Assembly (NCBI GenBank): GCA_032622095.1
Contig: CP136065.1
Coordinates: 213,200,151 to 213,264,150, forward strand
Reading direction: 5' to 3'
Length of the DNA: 64,000 bases
Source of the DNA: Siphonodentalium dalli
Lineage: Eukaryota; Mollusca; Scaphopoda; Gadilida; Siphonodentaliidae
Shown here: one piece after another, positions 37,016-49,204 of the stretch
How the letters are laid out: every line of letters starts with the position of its first letter
Position numbering within the stretch: the first letter of the stretch is position 1
Notes under the pieces: model-generated
Told to the model about the DNA's origin: nothing
Database searches by the model: none
Seen by the model: only the letters and a program-made list of their open reading frames with translations
Made by a program: the position numbers and the translations under genes

Positions 37016-38931
37016 CAACAAGAAGAACATGGAGAAATGGATAAACGTTTTTCTTATATTCCTTACTGACAGCTCTCCAATAACGACGACATTTTGCGTG
37101 TTGAAACCATTGTTATACAAACAATAATGATTCAGTGATTTGTCTACAAAGATAGTTAATGGTGTAGTAACCTGTAGTAACTTCAAATATTGTTCAATAT
37201 GCTTTGACATTTTCCAATGTGTACAGTCAAGTTCTGATTAAACTTTGGTATCTTATTGGACTAATTGGGCTTTCAGTTTATCGTTTATCGGTAATTCCAC
37301 TGTAATAATAATATTTACATAACAATTGTTTTGACTTGCGAAATCTAATTACTGGAGAGTTATTAATAATGGAAATTAGAACAATGTCAATATATTATCC
37401 ATGCACCTGTCGACGATAGTTGTTTAACATACTTTTGTGTTATTTCGCATGAACCCACACTGATTGTCTTGGGTCCCTTTAAAATGTACATATATGTATA
37501 ACTGTATAAATCAAATGGTACGATCATTAAGCAACCAGTCACTTCACAGTCAAAATGATTGTTCGTGCATGTGCAATTTAATTTATTTTGTATAAGCCTT
37601 CTGTATACGACTACGTCTTGCCTATTTCAGACTTTCACATCCGGTCTTTTTCTCAAAAAATGCGGTTCTTCTCCCGCGCAGTCAGTGAGTGATCGAAACT
37701 TTCGGACTCACCACGATTTTGTCATCCGAAACTCACTTAACCGAATAGTTACCCGATACGACCGGATATTACACGACTGTGAACGGCTTTAAATTCGTTG
37801 GTATAAATTTTCGTGGTTCAGCAATTTACAATGTATGACTTTTTCGTGGGTTCGTAAATTTGTGGGTCCGCCGGTACTACATGTAACTGTGGCCTCTAAA
37901 CCCCCAATAATAAAATAGTCCAACTAATAGAAGTGCAGACACCTCGGTGATCCGTCGGAAATTGCGCATCTGCACTGTAGGCGTATAATTAATTAGCATG
38001 TCGCGTGCCCAAGTGTTTGTTGGCAACTGTTGAGAATGTCATAAACGGTATTGTATTACATAAACCTGACATTTTCAAAATGGCGACCGCGATAGTTCGA
38101 AGATAACATTTTTTCGGGAGTTTTTAATTTCGTGGTTATCAACAACCTTGAAAACTGGAACACCACGAATAAATGTACTTTTATAGTATACAGAAACAAA
38201 TTTGTCATGAAAATAGGGGCTTTATATGCGTTAACAATAGGTCTGGCAATTTTAAAATAAGCCTGGTAATTTAACAACAGGCCTGGAAATTTGGAGCGGG
38301 CTGTTGCGTCACTCGCCTACCACTTTTAACTGGCGTAAGTGTTTGTTCGCCCGCCCGCGGTCCCACTCACCGACACCCGATATTCACAGATTATTTTTAA
38401 AAAAGCACTGTAACAAGGTATACCTCGCATACCCCACGATATAATGTTGGATTGCAGTAGGTTAATATAATTAGCAGCGTTGGCAGCATATTATAACAAC
38501 CAGTTCACGCTAACCCTCGCTATACGTACAAGTAACGCTGGCATTATAACACAACAGCCCCATCAAAAGAAGTTTGGGCTTAGGTACCTCGTATCGGGTG
38601 GAATAGTTAAGTTGGTTAATCAGGGGGGAGGGGTCTCTATTTCCTTGTCTTCTCATATTTCTACGTCGTCAAGGTCTATACTATTGGAGTTTAAACAACG
38701 TCAAACCCGTGAAATCCCGAAGCGTGAAATCACGAGTACTCGATGTGCCCAAGATACCAGCCATATGTGTAGTCCACAGCATGATGGTGTCACTTCATAT
38801 AAGACCGATCATCCATGGAACTTATACCTTACTGGCGCGAAGAAAGCACGTTTGGGTGGAAGCCACTTGTGTCTGGCATCGGACATCAGTGGCGGTGCAA
38901 GCGGGTGGCCACTATGATCTGATACATAGAA
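37016..38931. other. Downstream flank and presumed 3' untranslated region of the ADMP gene
   Basis: No gene was recognised. 37785-37880 and 38150-38230 share inverted 'AATTTCGTGG/CCACGAA' words typical of a dispersed element. The plus-strand frame at 38480-38917 runs antisense to the presumed 3' untranslated region and has no family resemblance. A minus-strand ATTAAA (about 38123-38128) is a possible but unproven polyadenylation signal. Confidence 0.4.
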
Positions 38932-39527
38932 TCAGTGGCACCCACAGGTCGCTGCAACCATGTCATCATACTGTTTCAGAATCACATTTTCATCGTCGTC
39001 AAAGTATAACAAACTTATAGAATATAATTTGTTTGGAACACAACAAGGCGTAGTTACGTCCTTACCAACTCTCAGAGCATGAACAATACTCTGTACAGTC
39101 GCATGGTTCGTTGGCCTCTGACTTTGACCCAGAGGAAAGGGGCACTCGCCTTTACAATGATATGCATTATACCCTTTAGGGGAAATAATCCAACCTGACC
39201 ACCCAATTTCATCGAAGTCCACATACATTTCTTGTCGCGCGCATGTCCTTCTCCGCTGTCGGAATCTATAATAGTCATGCGCAGCTCGGCGCTGTTTGCG
39301 CCTCTTACTGTCTTTTCGGACTTTTCCGTTACTACGGTGAATTCGCGAACGAGTTGCTTCTCTTTTGAATAGTTTATGCACATTCTCAGTTGAGCGTTTT
39401 TGTCTTGATTGTTTACGCGTTTCGCGTTCGCGCACATTTAACATTTTCACAGCGTCCATGAATTCTTTCCGTCTCGCCTGTTTCAGTCTCTCGTGCCGCA
39501 GCGCATCCTGCTTGATCTGTCTGTACC
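38932..39527 (-). CDS. ADMP-like TGF-beta ligand, last exon (propeptide end, cleavage sites, mature ligand)
   Basis: The last exon encodes 197 residues and a stop. The acceptor is TTTTTTCAG before GGTACAG, and the first two bases complete a Gly codon from the previous exon. Residues up to about 95 are very basic and hold furin-type sites RQKR and RKQRR, with RQRRR directly before the first cysteine. The mature domain (38935-39243, 103 residues from Cys1) has seven cysteines in TGF-beta spacing: CARQ, HCKGEC, PCC, CGCH. 'EIGWSGWIISPKGYNAYHC', 'RPTNHATVQSI' and 'LLYFDDDENV' are ADMP hallmarks rather than BMP2/4. In other animals ADMP is a secreted BMP-class ligand that binds Chordin, signals through type I receptors to Smad1/5/8 and acts in dorsoventral self-regulation. 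Function here is inferred from family. Confidence 0.93.
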
Positions 39528-39596
39528 CTGAAAAAATTAAAATCCACATACAGCATGTCAACAATTATTGTATTTAATTTCCTCCATATTTGTATT

Positions 39597-40046
39597 TGTG
39601 ACCCGCCATATCAAATCCAGTCGTAAGTCGGGATTTTTTACCCTGTGCCAATGCATTCTCTTATATATGCGAGTCGACCATAGGTCGCCTTGCATATATA
39701 AGAGAATGCATTGGCCTAACAATTTTTTATCATTTTTTTTAAATACATGTTTCTTACAATTTTTAGGACATAAAATTAAAAAAAACATCTATTATCCTGC
39801 AGGGAGCCCACACATATAAAGAAGCATATAGAAAAGTGTCGTCTGCTCATGTTTGTCTGGGGCTCTGTATGAGTGAAATTATAAAATTGTTAAAGAATAC
39901 AAGAACAAATTATTAAAATTGTTAGGCCAATGCATTCTCTTATATATGCGAGGCGACCTATGGTCAATTCGCATATATACGAGAATGCATTGGCACAGGG
40001 TAAAAAAAATCCCGACTTACGACTGGATTTGATATGGCGGGTCTCA
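39597..40046 (-). mobile_element. Palindromic MITE family A, copy 1 (in ADMP intron before the last exon)
   Basis: 450 bp. The ends are TGTGACCCGCCATATCAAAT and its inverse. It has two internal hairpins, each with CCAATGCATTCTCTTATATA pairing to its inverse around a TCGACCATAGGTCG-like loop, separated by about 200 bp of AT-rich spacer. It is in the opposite orientation to copies 2-4, judged by the spacer. One end lies only about 70 bp from the splice acceptor of the last exon. Flanks are TT/TT instead of the TA seen at the other copies. Open frames across it are not genes. Confidence 0.9.
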
Positions 40047-40189
40047 TTTATAAGGTTATGAGAATAATGAATTGGGATTTGGTTGTTTAAGGACAATAAA
40101 TGGAAACTTTAGCAGCTCTATTCCACAGTGAAAAAAATAATTGTATCTTTTGTCTGATATTCATCACTACTCCACTACATAAAAAGTGG

Positions 40190-40236
40190 ATCTACAACTC
40201 GTCCCCAGTTTATAAACTGAGGACGATTTGTAGATT
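40190..40236. repeat. Short hairpin
   Basis: ATCTACAACTCGTCCCCAGT and its imperfect inverse (ACTGAGGACGATTTGTAGAT) are separated by a few bases. This could be a small relic of a foldback element. It lies in an ADMP intron. Confidence 0.7.
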
Positions 40237-40239
40237 CTA

Positions 40240-41170
40240 GTTATTACATTATCCAAAAAATCGACAAAACATACTTCAATCAACAAATGGGACGCGAAAC
40301 TAACATCGGCTTCTATATGCGATGACGTTTCACGTAACTATTCATTGTTAGCCCGCGTAAAGAAATAGTCCCTGATAAATAAAGACTATAAGATGCATTT
40401 AATGGCGTATATTTAATTACATAATTTTTCAAACTCTTCATTTGTGTTAGTTTGTTGGAAAAATATTGGAAGCCATAGTATTTTGAGACATAGCGTACGG
40501 AATGTTAACAGACGACAAACCGGAAGTCAAATGTCACCTGGCACTATTTCCTGTTATTAAACGAACGTTTAATATCACAATTTATAGAATGGGTTTATTG
40601 AATGGAATAAGGGTAGGATCATGTAATAAATATGTGTAGTCTGCAACCAACTCTTTCATGCTAACTTTCCTGATATGTCATCTTGCTAGTTTCTGTATCT
40701 TATGTACGTGCTTTGGACATGTTTTTTCATTTATTGTTTGCTGGGGCCAATCCTCTTACAAAAAATAAAGAATTAAATTAAATGTATAAACCAGACGGTT
40801 TATTTCGTGGCGACTCAACGCACTGGGTTCTATCTATACCATGAACCAATTAAAATCCTCTCCATACTTGTATTTATAAGGGGTGAGAATGTCGAATTGG
40901 AATTGGATTGTATTGAAACGTTAGCAGTTATTTTTAACAGTAAAAATTATTTTATAAACCTGACGGTTTATTTCGTGGTGGCTCAACGCACTGTGAACTA
41001 CGATCTTCGGTATGGGTTGCAGCCGCACATATTGTCAAACCCCCATTGATTGGATCCTCATGTCGCGGCTCTGTCTACCCGCTACACGACCGTAGATTCC
41101 CTAGTTATTGAGTCTCACTCTGTAATACACCTCGTTTGTAGCATCTCGTGGTGAATATGTGAGGGAATTG
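40240..41170. other. ADMP intron sequence, no gene
   Basis: AT-rich. ATAAACCxGACGGTTTATTT followed by CGTGG and CTCAACGCACTG occurs twice (about 40788-40832 and 40953-40993), a small direct duplication. Nothing else was recognised. Confidence 0.5.
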
Positions 41171-41174
41171 TTTA

Positions 41175-41412
41175 GACAATAAGTTCAACAAACGATCTAC
41201 GTTTGTTGAACTTATTATCTGAACATTTCCAAGGGGATAACTACTCATCAGTGATGCTTTAGTATAGAAAGGGTTAAACTTATAATCTGACCATTTTCTA
41301 TGGGATAACTACTCATCGGTGATGCTTAGTATAGAAAGGGTTAAACTTATTATCTGAACATTTCCAATGGGATAACTACTCATCAATGATGCTTTAGCAT
41401 AGAACGGTTTAA
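41175..41412. repeat. Hairpin plus three tandem units of about 67 bp (related to family W)
   Basis: AATAAGTTCAACAAACG and its inverse form a hairpin at 41179-41217. Three units follow: TTATxATCTGAxCATTTxC, GGGATAACTACTCATC, GTGATGCTTxAGTATAGAAA, GGGTTAAAC. The unit's first block matches the start of family W repeats. Confidence 0.8.
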
Positions 41413-41775
41413 CAAACAATTTTCTTCAGAATTTTATAATTCCTCAATTATATACACGTTACAGTCAGATTGTGAAATCATTCTTTTCGTGAAATGACCA
41501 AAATTTTCAGTCATTTCATGAAATGACTGAAGTATTGTGAATTTCTTTATACAGTCTGCCTAAAAGCATTTGTGAGAGTCAGTTACTTCAGAAAATGAAT
41601 AAAACTTTATGTCCGAAGTAAAAGAAGAAAGTGAAAAACAAAGACTTCGTCAAGAACACCTCGAGGCTATATCCCAAACAGAAACAACAACATCATCGAG
41701 AACAGAACGAAAAAAGAAGACTGCTAAAAAAAAGGAAAAAAATAATGGAAAAAAGTATTTAATGCTTGTTTGTTT

Positions 41776-42262
41776 AAAGGTACTCAACCCGATAAAACTC
41801 CTCTCAATTACTATTTCAATGGCTTCGGGGGTCAAACATATTTGATTCGAGTCGAGGAAGTCACCCATCAAAGCTCAGATTTGTTAGATATCGATTTTAG
41901 AAATCTATTATTTTTCATTATCGGGAATTCTTTCTGGCCCAGAAGATAGTAAAAAATTCGTTATTATTACCCACTTGATTATAGAGTTATCCATCCTTGT
42001 CTGTTTGAATAGAATTTTGGCGTAAAATCTCGAGCATGTTACCAAATTGACGGCAGTTATAAGTACTCATCTCGAGAACATAAGAATTTTCAAAAATCAA
42101 TATCTAATGACTCTGAGCTTTGTTTGATGGGTTCCTCGACTCGAATCAAATATTTTTTACCCCCAAAGCCAAAGAAATAGTAATATAGGACCCTCTGATC
42201 GGATTGTTGTTGTTGGAATCTGTTGAGATGGGGACCCTCTTTACGGGTTGAGTACCTTTAAA
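41776..42262. mobile_element. Foldback family V, better-preserved copy (487 bp)
   Basis: AAGGTACTCAACCCG at the left and the same sequence inverted at the right, continuing inward as imperfect inverted similarity (ATTACTATTTC, GGCTT(C/T)GGGGGT, TATTTGATTCGAGTCGAGGA, AAAGCTCAGA). The second copy is at 36571-37015. It lies in the ADMP intron between 42813 and 39527. Non-coding. Confidence 0.8.
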
Positions 42263-42812
42263 TGTTCAAGTCATGTACAAGCCCCCATAAAAAAAAGACC
42301 ACACCACATCATTCACCAGCGGGAAGTCGAGCGGGCTGGTCGCATTAAGTTCCCAGTCGCTGTTACTTTCTGCTGGTCACCGAATCACTTGTGATTTGTG
42401 TGGTCACCCATAAAGGACTATAGCTGATGCAGCTTTTGATAGATGGTTCTATGTTTCTGAATTGGTAGAAATTGATTTCCGACTGATGTTCTTTTTCTTG
42501 GCGCCAAAAATAAACCGTAAATATCCCTCAGGCGGCAGACTTTCAAGAAAAAAAACAAGTGACAATCAATGTGAACCTCATATCCCCTCATCTCCTGTTA
42601 GTTGATCTCTTTGGTCAATGTCGCAGGAAAGCATGATAATGAATCGATACAAACTGATCCTTTCAATATGGGTTTGGCTTCAACGAAATCGACCTGATAT
42701 CCATTGATCTCATGTTACTATTCTCATTTGGGCAATCTCGCATGCCAGTGTGATAGAGTGCAATATGACAGGAGACCTGGTTCGCGGTTTTTCATACTGA
42801 GATTGCTTTTAC

Positions 42813-42977
42813 CTTCGTCACTTGGTGAGATGAGCGTTGGGTGACGTGGTGATCCGTCGTCCGTATATGTTACAAGTATCGGTTGTTTTGTGTCATGGTG
42901 TTCTCTCCTCTGAGCGAATCTTACGTAACTTCCGTTCACGTGACGTCCATCTCGAGACGTGGCAGTCAACAAGAAAC
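42813..42977 (-). CDS. ADMP-like gene, propeptide exon (third verified exon)
   Basis: 165 bp, entering at phase 1 (acceptor TTCACAATAG before GTTTCTTG) and leaving at phase 1 (donor GAAG before GTAAAAG). Joined to the previous exon it reads NHGFLLTATSRDG, then 'NGSYVRFAQRR' and 'QPILVTYTDDG'. This is the standard end of a BMP-class prodomain: NHG-F-L-V-x-x-x, then a 'RPLLVTF' equivalent. NGS is a possible N-glycosylation site. The prodomain helps folding and dimerisation of the ligand and is removed by furin-type proteases. The exon was identified from motif order and from exact agreement of splice phase with both neighbours. Confidence 0.88.
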
Positions 42978-43708
42978 CTATTGTGAAGAAAATGTATTGG
43001 ATTGAATACATATATATATTATTCATATTTATTTTTCATTTCAAATCATTAATATTATTAACATTGATTGATTCTTAACAAGTCACTGTTAATGATACCA
43101 AATCTGAAATCAATGATAATTCACATAATGCTCTTCCATTCTCGGTAATCAATTAGTATGAGGGTTGTCTTCCAGTAGCTAACGTGGGACAACCCATACT
43201 GCAGCAAAACACAACAACCTACTTGAAGCCGTCAAACCAATGCAAAAATGAAATCATCTTGATGGAAAATGCAATAAAATGGTCACTATTTCAAAAATCC
43301 ATTTTATTTTCATATGTAAATAACGAACGTGATTGGTTTGGAATTCATATCACCATTGATGCATATTCTACGTTATGAATATGATGTTATTTCTCGGTAA
43401 CGAGTAGTTATTTCATAGGATATAATGCCATTATTATGTAATCACACACCCCCTACATTCACACAATTAGCGTCCGTAAGAATCAATGCAAATCGCCATA
43501 CGATTTGCAAGAACGTTTCCGAGTTTCAACAACCAATAACTGCAGCTTCCACTTCACAAAAACTATGTACCACCTACGTCAATCCAAGCCGACCATATAC
43601 ACGCGGTCGCTGTGTGTTGTTATTGTGAGATCATGTTGGAATATATTACTTACAAATGTTTTTTGGTAGTTTTGAAAAGTTGTTCATGTTATTAATGTTC
43701 TATTAATA

Positions 43709-44163
43709 TGTGACCCGCCATATCAAATCCAGTCGTAAGTCGGGATTTTTTTACCCTGTGCCAATTCTCTTATATATGCGAGTCGACCATAGGTCGCCTC
43801 GCATATATAAGAGAATGCATTGGCCTAACAATTTTTTACAATTTTAATAATTTTTTCTTGTATTCTTTAACAATTTTATAATTTCACCCATACAGAGCCC
43901 CAGACAAACATGAGCAGACGACACTCTTCTATATACTTATATATATGTGTGGGGCTCCCTGCAGGGTAATGGATGTTTTTTATTTTATGTCCTAAAAATT
44001 GTAAGAAACATTTATTTTTAAAAAATGATAAAAAATTGCTAGGCCAATGCATTCTCTTATATATGCGAGGCGACCTATGGTCGACTCGCATATATAAGAG
44101 AATGCATTGGCACAGGGTAAAAAAAATCCCGACTTACGACTGGATTTGATATGGCGGGTTACA
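43709..44163 (+). mobile_element. Palindromic MITE family A, copy 2 (in ADMP intron)
   Basis: 455 bp with TA directly outside both ends (43707-43708 and 44164-44165). The ends are TGTGACCC and GGGTTACA. Both hairpins are present; the first lacks the ATGC of one arm (43765-43770). It lies in the intron between exons 44382-44541 and 42813-42977. Confidence 0.92.
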
Positions 44164-44381
44164 TATGTACTGTGTATGATTCTAAGGGATGGCTTGAAGA
44201 TCGAGTTTGGTCATTGGTTTTGACCGGCAGAATAATAAAACAATGTTCGTATGAATCTCACAGACACACTTTGTTTAATTACTCTGCCGGTCATAATCCA
44301 CTGATCATAACCGATCTTCAAGTCATTTCTTAAATGTTTTGTTAATAATATTTCCACAATGTATGAATGTCGTTTACTTAC

Positions 44382-44541
44382 CATGATTTGGCTCTGTTTG
44401 GTTGATCCAATTACGAACAGCTGACGTCACTTTGAACACGAACCATCCATGCGAATAAGCACTAGCTCTACGCGCATCAAGTAAACGCACACCGGAAGTC
44501 GAATACATGTTGTTCATGTCGAGCACCTGATACATCCGCAA
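44382..44541 (-). CDS. ADMP-like gene, propeptide exon (second verified exon)
   Basis: 160 bp, entering at phase 0 (acceptor TTATCTTACAG before TTGCGG) and leaving at phase 1 (donor CATG before GTAAGT). It encodes 'LRMYQVLDMNN', 'RLLDARRASAYSHGWFVFKV' and 'SAVRNWINQTEPNHG'. These are the core prodomain motifs of BMP-class ligands: a beta strand, the RLLDTR motif, the GW-xx-F-x-V-T-x-AV-xx-W motif, then NHG. 'NQT' is a potential N-glycosylation site. The junctions to 49908 and 42977 are in phase. Confidence 0.92.
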
Positions 44542-45625
44542 CTGTAAGATAAGAAATTGTTCATTATATTCAATGCTATGTTGACTCACATAGAAACAAA
44601 TCTGTTGTAAACAGTATTGATTCGCTATAGCTGTGATATGACTAAATATGATATGTAGGTAATCCAACCACAAATAAACAACTTGTAATGATCTGTGATT
44701 GTTAACATGCTGCCAGTTTTCTGAAAGCCATTTGCTTTAAATCAACATGTTCTAGATCATGCGCGCCGTTGTAGTGTGTAAGATGACATTGTATCACATG
44801 AAACCCCTATTATATTATAAAAAAAACATTACATATTTCCTTATCGCTCACTAGTTATGAATAGGTGCGTGCTTCCAACAAAATAATCGCGCGTCTTATT
44901 CTGGCAGTTTACTACTATCGCGTGATATACAAGATCTTCACCTCGATATGTTGGGATATAAGATTTTCTGAAACTCGTTTGATAAATTTGATTCACAACT
45001 CGTCTAGGACTCGTTGTGAAACGCACTGTACGAACTCGATGTCAGTAAGACACACACTCAGTCACCAACTGTATTTAAAATTGTATATAGAGGCAATGCT
45101 GTCATGCAATCGTCCAGAAGTCTCAGACGTTACGCAAAACAAAATTGTAAACTTGACAGAAGGTCTTCAGTCCATGCAATGGATGTTACCGTGCTCTACA
45201 ACATATAGTACTTTTTGGGATAGAGCAACATATCTATGTTGGTAGAACTGGAGTTCAGATCCCTGTAATGTAAAGTCATATTTCCTTGCGATTATATATG
45301 GATTTCATGTAAAGTAGGTTTAACGAGAGCATGTGTACTTTATGTGCTCGTGAACAATTAATTTGAGCATCAACGTTTAGACAGTATGCTGAAGTTTAGT
45401 TTATCCAGCATCAAACAGGCCACCTATAGAGTAGCATACGACTCATCCGCTTGGCCTGGACTCCGAGTAATCATATGATGCACCCGATTAATTTCCCGAC
45501 ATGCATCACAATTAACGAAATATTTACAATGAACACAGCGTGGTATCGTCTGTTGTGGTGAAGTAAGTGTCTCCCACACTCAGGTTGAATGGTGTACTAC
45601 AGTGCACTAGCATCTTGCATGAATA
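44542..45625. other. ADMP intron sequence, no gene
   Basis: A 126-residue frame at 44865-45245 has no resemblance to known families. A GTTCAGATCCC word near 45250 weakly recalls a tRNA-derived B box, but no A box is evident. Confidence 0.5.
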
Positions 45626-46087
45626 TGTGAACCGCCATATCAAATCCAGTCGTAAGTCGGGATTTTTTTTTTACCCTGTGCCAATGCATTCTCTTATATA
45701 TGCGAGTCGACAATAGGTCGCCTCGCATATATAAGAGAATGCATTGGCCTAACAATTTTTTACAATTTTAATAATGTTTTCTTGTATTCTTTAACAATTT
45801 TATATTTCACCCATACAGAACCCCAGACAAACATGAGCAGACGACACTCTTCTATATGGTTCTATATATGTGTGGGGCTCCCTGCAGGGTAATGGATGTT
45901 TTTTATTTTATGTCCTAAAAATTGTAAGAAACATTTATTTAAACAAAATGATAAAAAATTGTTAGGCCAATGCATTCTATTATATGTGCGAGGCGACCTA
46001 GGGTCGACTCGCATATATAAGATAATGCATTGGCACAGGGTAAAAAAAAATCCCGACTTACGACTGGATTTGATATGGCGGGTCACA
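45626..46087 (+). mobile_element. Palindromic MITE family A, copy 3 (in ADMP intron)
   Basis: 462 bp, flanked by TA on both sides (45624-45625 and 46088-46089). The left end carries one mismatch (TGTGAACC). Both hairpins are intact apart from single substitutions. It lies in the intron between exons 49908-50050 and 44382-44541. Confidence 0.92.
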
Positions 46088-46257
46088 TATGTCTATTTTC
46101 AATAGTTTATTGGTAGATATCGTTTCACTGGCCCTCTCGTCTAAACGTGTTTGTGATTTAAAACTTTCTATATACGGAATATGCATTGATGAGGAGCCTA
46201 GTTCCGTTAGGAATTGTTCATCAGTTGAAATTATTACTTTAACATTTCCCTCCAATA

Positions 46258-46397
46258 AATAGAAAACCTTTTGCACTTATATTATTTTTCTACTTTGTCG
46301 TATGCTCTATATTTCCTGAACATCCCTCCAGATAAATAATCGACCATTCCAATGTGCATACTTAAAGAGAGAAACCATTTAGTTTAGAATGGGTTAA
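46258..46397 (+). repeat. Dispersed repeat family W, copy 2
   Basis: TTCCTGAACATCCCTCCAGA, a spacer, then GAATGGGTTAAG at the end, in the order seen at 32690-32876 and 63535-63732. It is followed at 46410-46615 by the repeat shared with 20450-20640. Confidence 0.6.
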
Positions 46398-46615
46398 GAT
46401 GCACGTTTTGCATTAAATCCAGCCAAAATGGCAAGGGATTTTCAACAAAATATTTCTCTGAATCTATCTGGCAAACAATCTGCATTGTATATAAAATCTG
46501 AGCAATTGAGATATCATGGATATATGAACTGCACTTTTGAAGAAAAAGTATTTTAAAGATGTTCATGGTATCTGAAAAGAGTGAAATAATTTGCATGCCA
46601 TAAAAGTAAAGTAAA

Positions 46616-48748
46616 CGAGGTTATAATTGTATCACGATGTGATAGACTGGTACATGTTTTTTTGGTTCGTTCAATGACTTACCCTTATACTCGGGACCAG
46701 ATATTTGAAGAAACTTACTTGACTTTATAATTTTGACAGCAAAACTTTACTTGATTGCTTTTGCGCCTAATTTATTATCTAATTCATATTTGTTATAATC
46801 CAAACACCCGCCAATGTGTAAGTAGACTATTTATTTAACATTTTGATGTTTGTCTGTGTTTCATGTGTGTTTTATTTCATTATTTGCATGGGTTTGCAGT
46901 TGTGTGACGCCATCGTGTGTGTTGCAACTCTGATTTTCATCACTCATTCTTTAAAACCTAATTCGTTGACTGCCCTTCCTTGTGATTTCATTTTCATCTA
47001 TATATTCTAACTCATTTCTTATCGCTACTCTCAGCATATACAATTATATTTTCTTTCTTGTTTGTGACTTATTTATGTTCAGTATTTGGAATAATTTGCA
47101 TCATTGCTATATGTATATCCACAGTCCTAGGAATCACTGTCCATGTAATATTAAATTTGATTAAAATATAACAAATAGATCTAGATATATTACCTCTACT
47201 ATACAGATATAAGTACAGTTAGGCAACTTCAGATTTTGTTATTATGTAAACCATCACCTCATTGGCTAAAGACCACCCCCTGTGCTCTATCACTAAAACA
47301 TACAATTCGATTTTTCGTTCGAAAAAAATGCATTTATCTCCCCACATTTGACATGTGACAATTAAGTTAATTGTTCTTATGTGCTCGTCGGGTCATATCA
47401 ACTGTACCTTGTCTGAGTTGTACGTAAATCGTAATTTTCCATCCAATATTCACATTGAATAACTGTCGGCTATTATCAAGTGACGTAATTCTGCAAAATT
47501 GTTTAAAACGGGAAGTTATCAATCCAGTTCCCTATTACACATTACTTTTGCAGCCAAACCCAGCACGAGTTATCTCCCATTGCCACTCTTGATATGCGGA
47601 GTTAACCGGGAGCTTGGAATATAAAATTTGCTTTCACATCTCAAGGTATCAACCACCCCCAGGACCCTACTTGAAAATATATAGATATATTAGTTTGAGA
47701 TGGTCATTTCTACATTTCTCTAGTAATGAGAATGAGTTAAAATGTGTACTTAGTAGTGTACAGCAGAGCCAGTTTTAACACACCCGACGTCTGTTTACTC
47801 ACATCCGTAATCCCTTTTATTCGGATTATCACCGGTTGGCTATACGCGAACGAACTATTTACAGATTGGGTGGTTTTCTCAGAAATGATTAGGAATTCCA
47901 GACAGTTAGACTTGAATGAATATTCGAGGAACTAACAGACATTTTTCTGGTAAGTGGGTAAAGATAGAAACAATCTGAATACACCAGCGTTTCAAGAAAA
48001 AAATACGGAATATGATGATATAAACTCAGAAAGCGGGAATGTTTGTGTGGCATAAAAATTTGTACTCTTGTAATTTCGTTCAAATCATCTTCCAATGAAA
48101 ATGCAGAACACAAAATTTTTACTTGCCAAACTGGTCTTAATATAAATATAATAACTAACTATAATATATTGATTTAATATTATTAAATAATATTTTGTTC
48201 AACTAACAGTGATTCCTAGGGACTGTGGTATATCTGGCTTTGGTATTTATTTGTCATAGTTTTTATTTATTTGCATTGGTGTTTCAATTTAACTTTTATA
48301 TTTATTTATACATTTCCATTTGCTATATTTTTTCAACCTCACATGCGTGTGGGGTTTTTGCTTTTTCTTTGGTGGCTCACACCCGTATGGTTTGAGGATT
48401 TTTCATTTCTCATTTAATTATTTATTTTGATATTTAATTATATTTATTTGTAATATTTAATTTTTGTTTTTTTCTTTTAAGTGTATGCACATGTAAATGT
48501 CGCTTGGCGGTATTCTTTTTCATGATTGTATTGTACTCACATGCAAATGGTCGTTTCACATTATTCAATATATCTTTTCGTTTGTCATTTCAGATTTGAA
48601 ATTAATAGAAGCATTTGACAAATCTGGTGTGGTGTCGTTATTTGACCCTTAGCCGAACTCCCGAAACAATAATATCCCATGGGTCGATGGTTTTGAGAAA
48701 ATCTATTTTGAAATACCAGAACATTTGGGCAAAACGTGCGTCTGACCC
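46616..48748. other. ADMP intron sequence, no gene
   Basis: AT-rich. CCTAGGAATCACTGTCCAT-type words at about 47126-47145 recur inverted near 48208-48230 (ATTCCTAGGGACTGTGG), and family members of this palindrome may bracket 47100-48230. No coding sequence was recognised. Confidence 0.4.
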
Positions 48749-48752
48749 TTAA

Positions 48753-49204
48753 CCCTTTCAGTGCCAGGTCCGATTTTTGTATCAACCCATATACCCTGTC
48801 GACCATAGGTCTCCTCGCATATATAAGAGAATGCATTGGCCTAACAATTTTTCATCATTTGTTATTATTTTTTACATTTTTTTTTTAATTTTAATAATTT
48901 TTTCTTATATTCTTTAACAGACTTATCTTGTAGGTTTAGTGCCAGGGAATCTCACGTTTTTCATGGGCATCAAAATTAATACTATCAATACTTGGTGATA
49001 GTTTTGAGTTATAACATGCCCATAAGGTTTTATCCAGTTTGTTTTTAAATTCACTATAGCATGCTAAAGCATACCCAAAAAAAATTCAACCCAAAATAAT
49101 CTTTAAAAAAAAAAAAATATATATATATATATATATATTTTTTAGGGCCGATTTTACCGACCGTAAATTAGGGCCGATCAGATCGGCCCCTGGCACTGAA
49201 ATGG
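48753..49204 (+). mobile_element. piggyBac-like MITE family B, copy 1 (452 bp)
   Basis: TTAA flanks both ends (48749-48752 and 49205-49208). The left end is CCCTTTCAGTGCCAGG and the inverted right end CCATTTCAGTGCCAGG. Inside, 48800-48925 shares the hairpin-and-spacer module of MITE family A, with the first hairpin arm deleted. The rest (GTTTTGAGTTATAACATGCC, TATCCAGTTTGTTTTTAAAT, a TA run and GGGCCGATxxxATCGGCCC) belongs to family B only. No transposase is present. Confidence 0.85.

Noticed and set aside
38480-38917. 145-residue plus-strand frame beside the ADMP last exon
   Set aside because: It lies antisense to the presumed 3' untranslated region, has no recognisable motif, and its length is explained by locally lower AT content.
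38935-39243. Assignment of the ligand to BMP2/4
   Set aside because: The EIGWSGWIISPKGYNAYHC and FDDDENV words and the CGCH end fit ADMP better than the DVGWNDWIVAP-type sequence of BMP2/4.
39072-39437. 121-residue minus-strand frame overlapping the ADMP last exon
   Set aside because: It is another frame of the same DNA; the ADMP frame explains the region completely.
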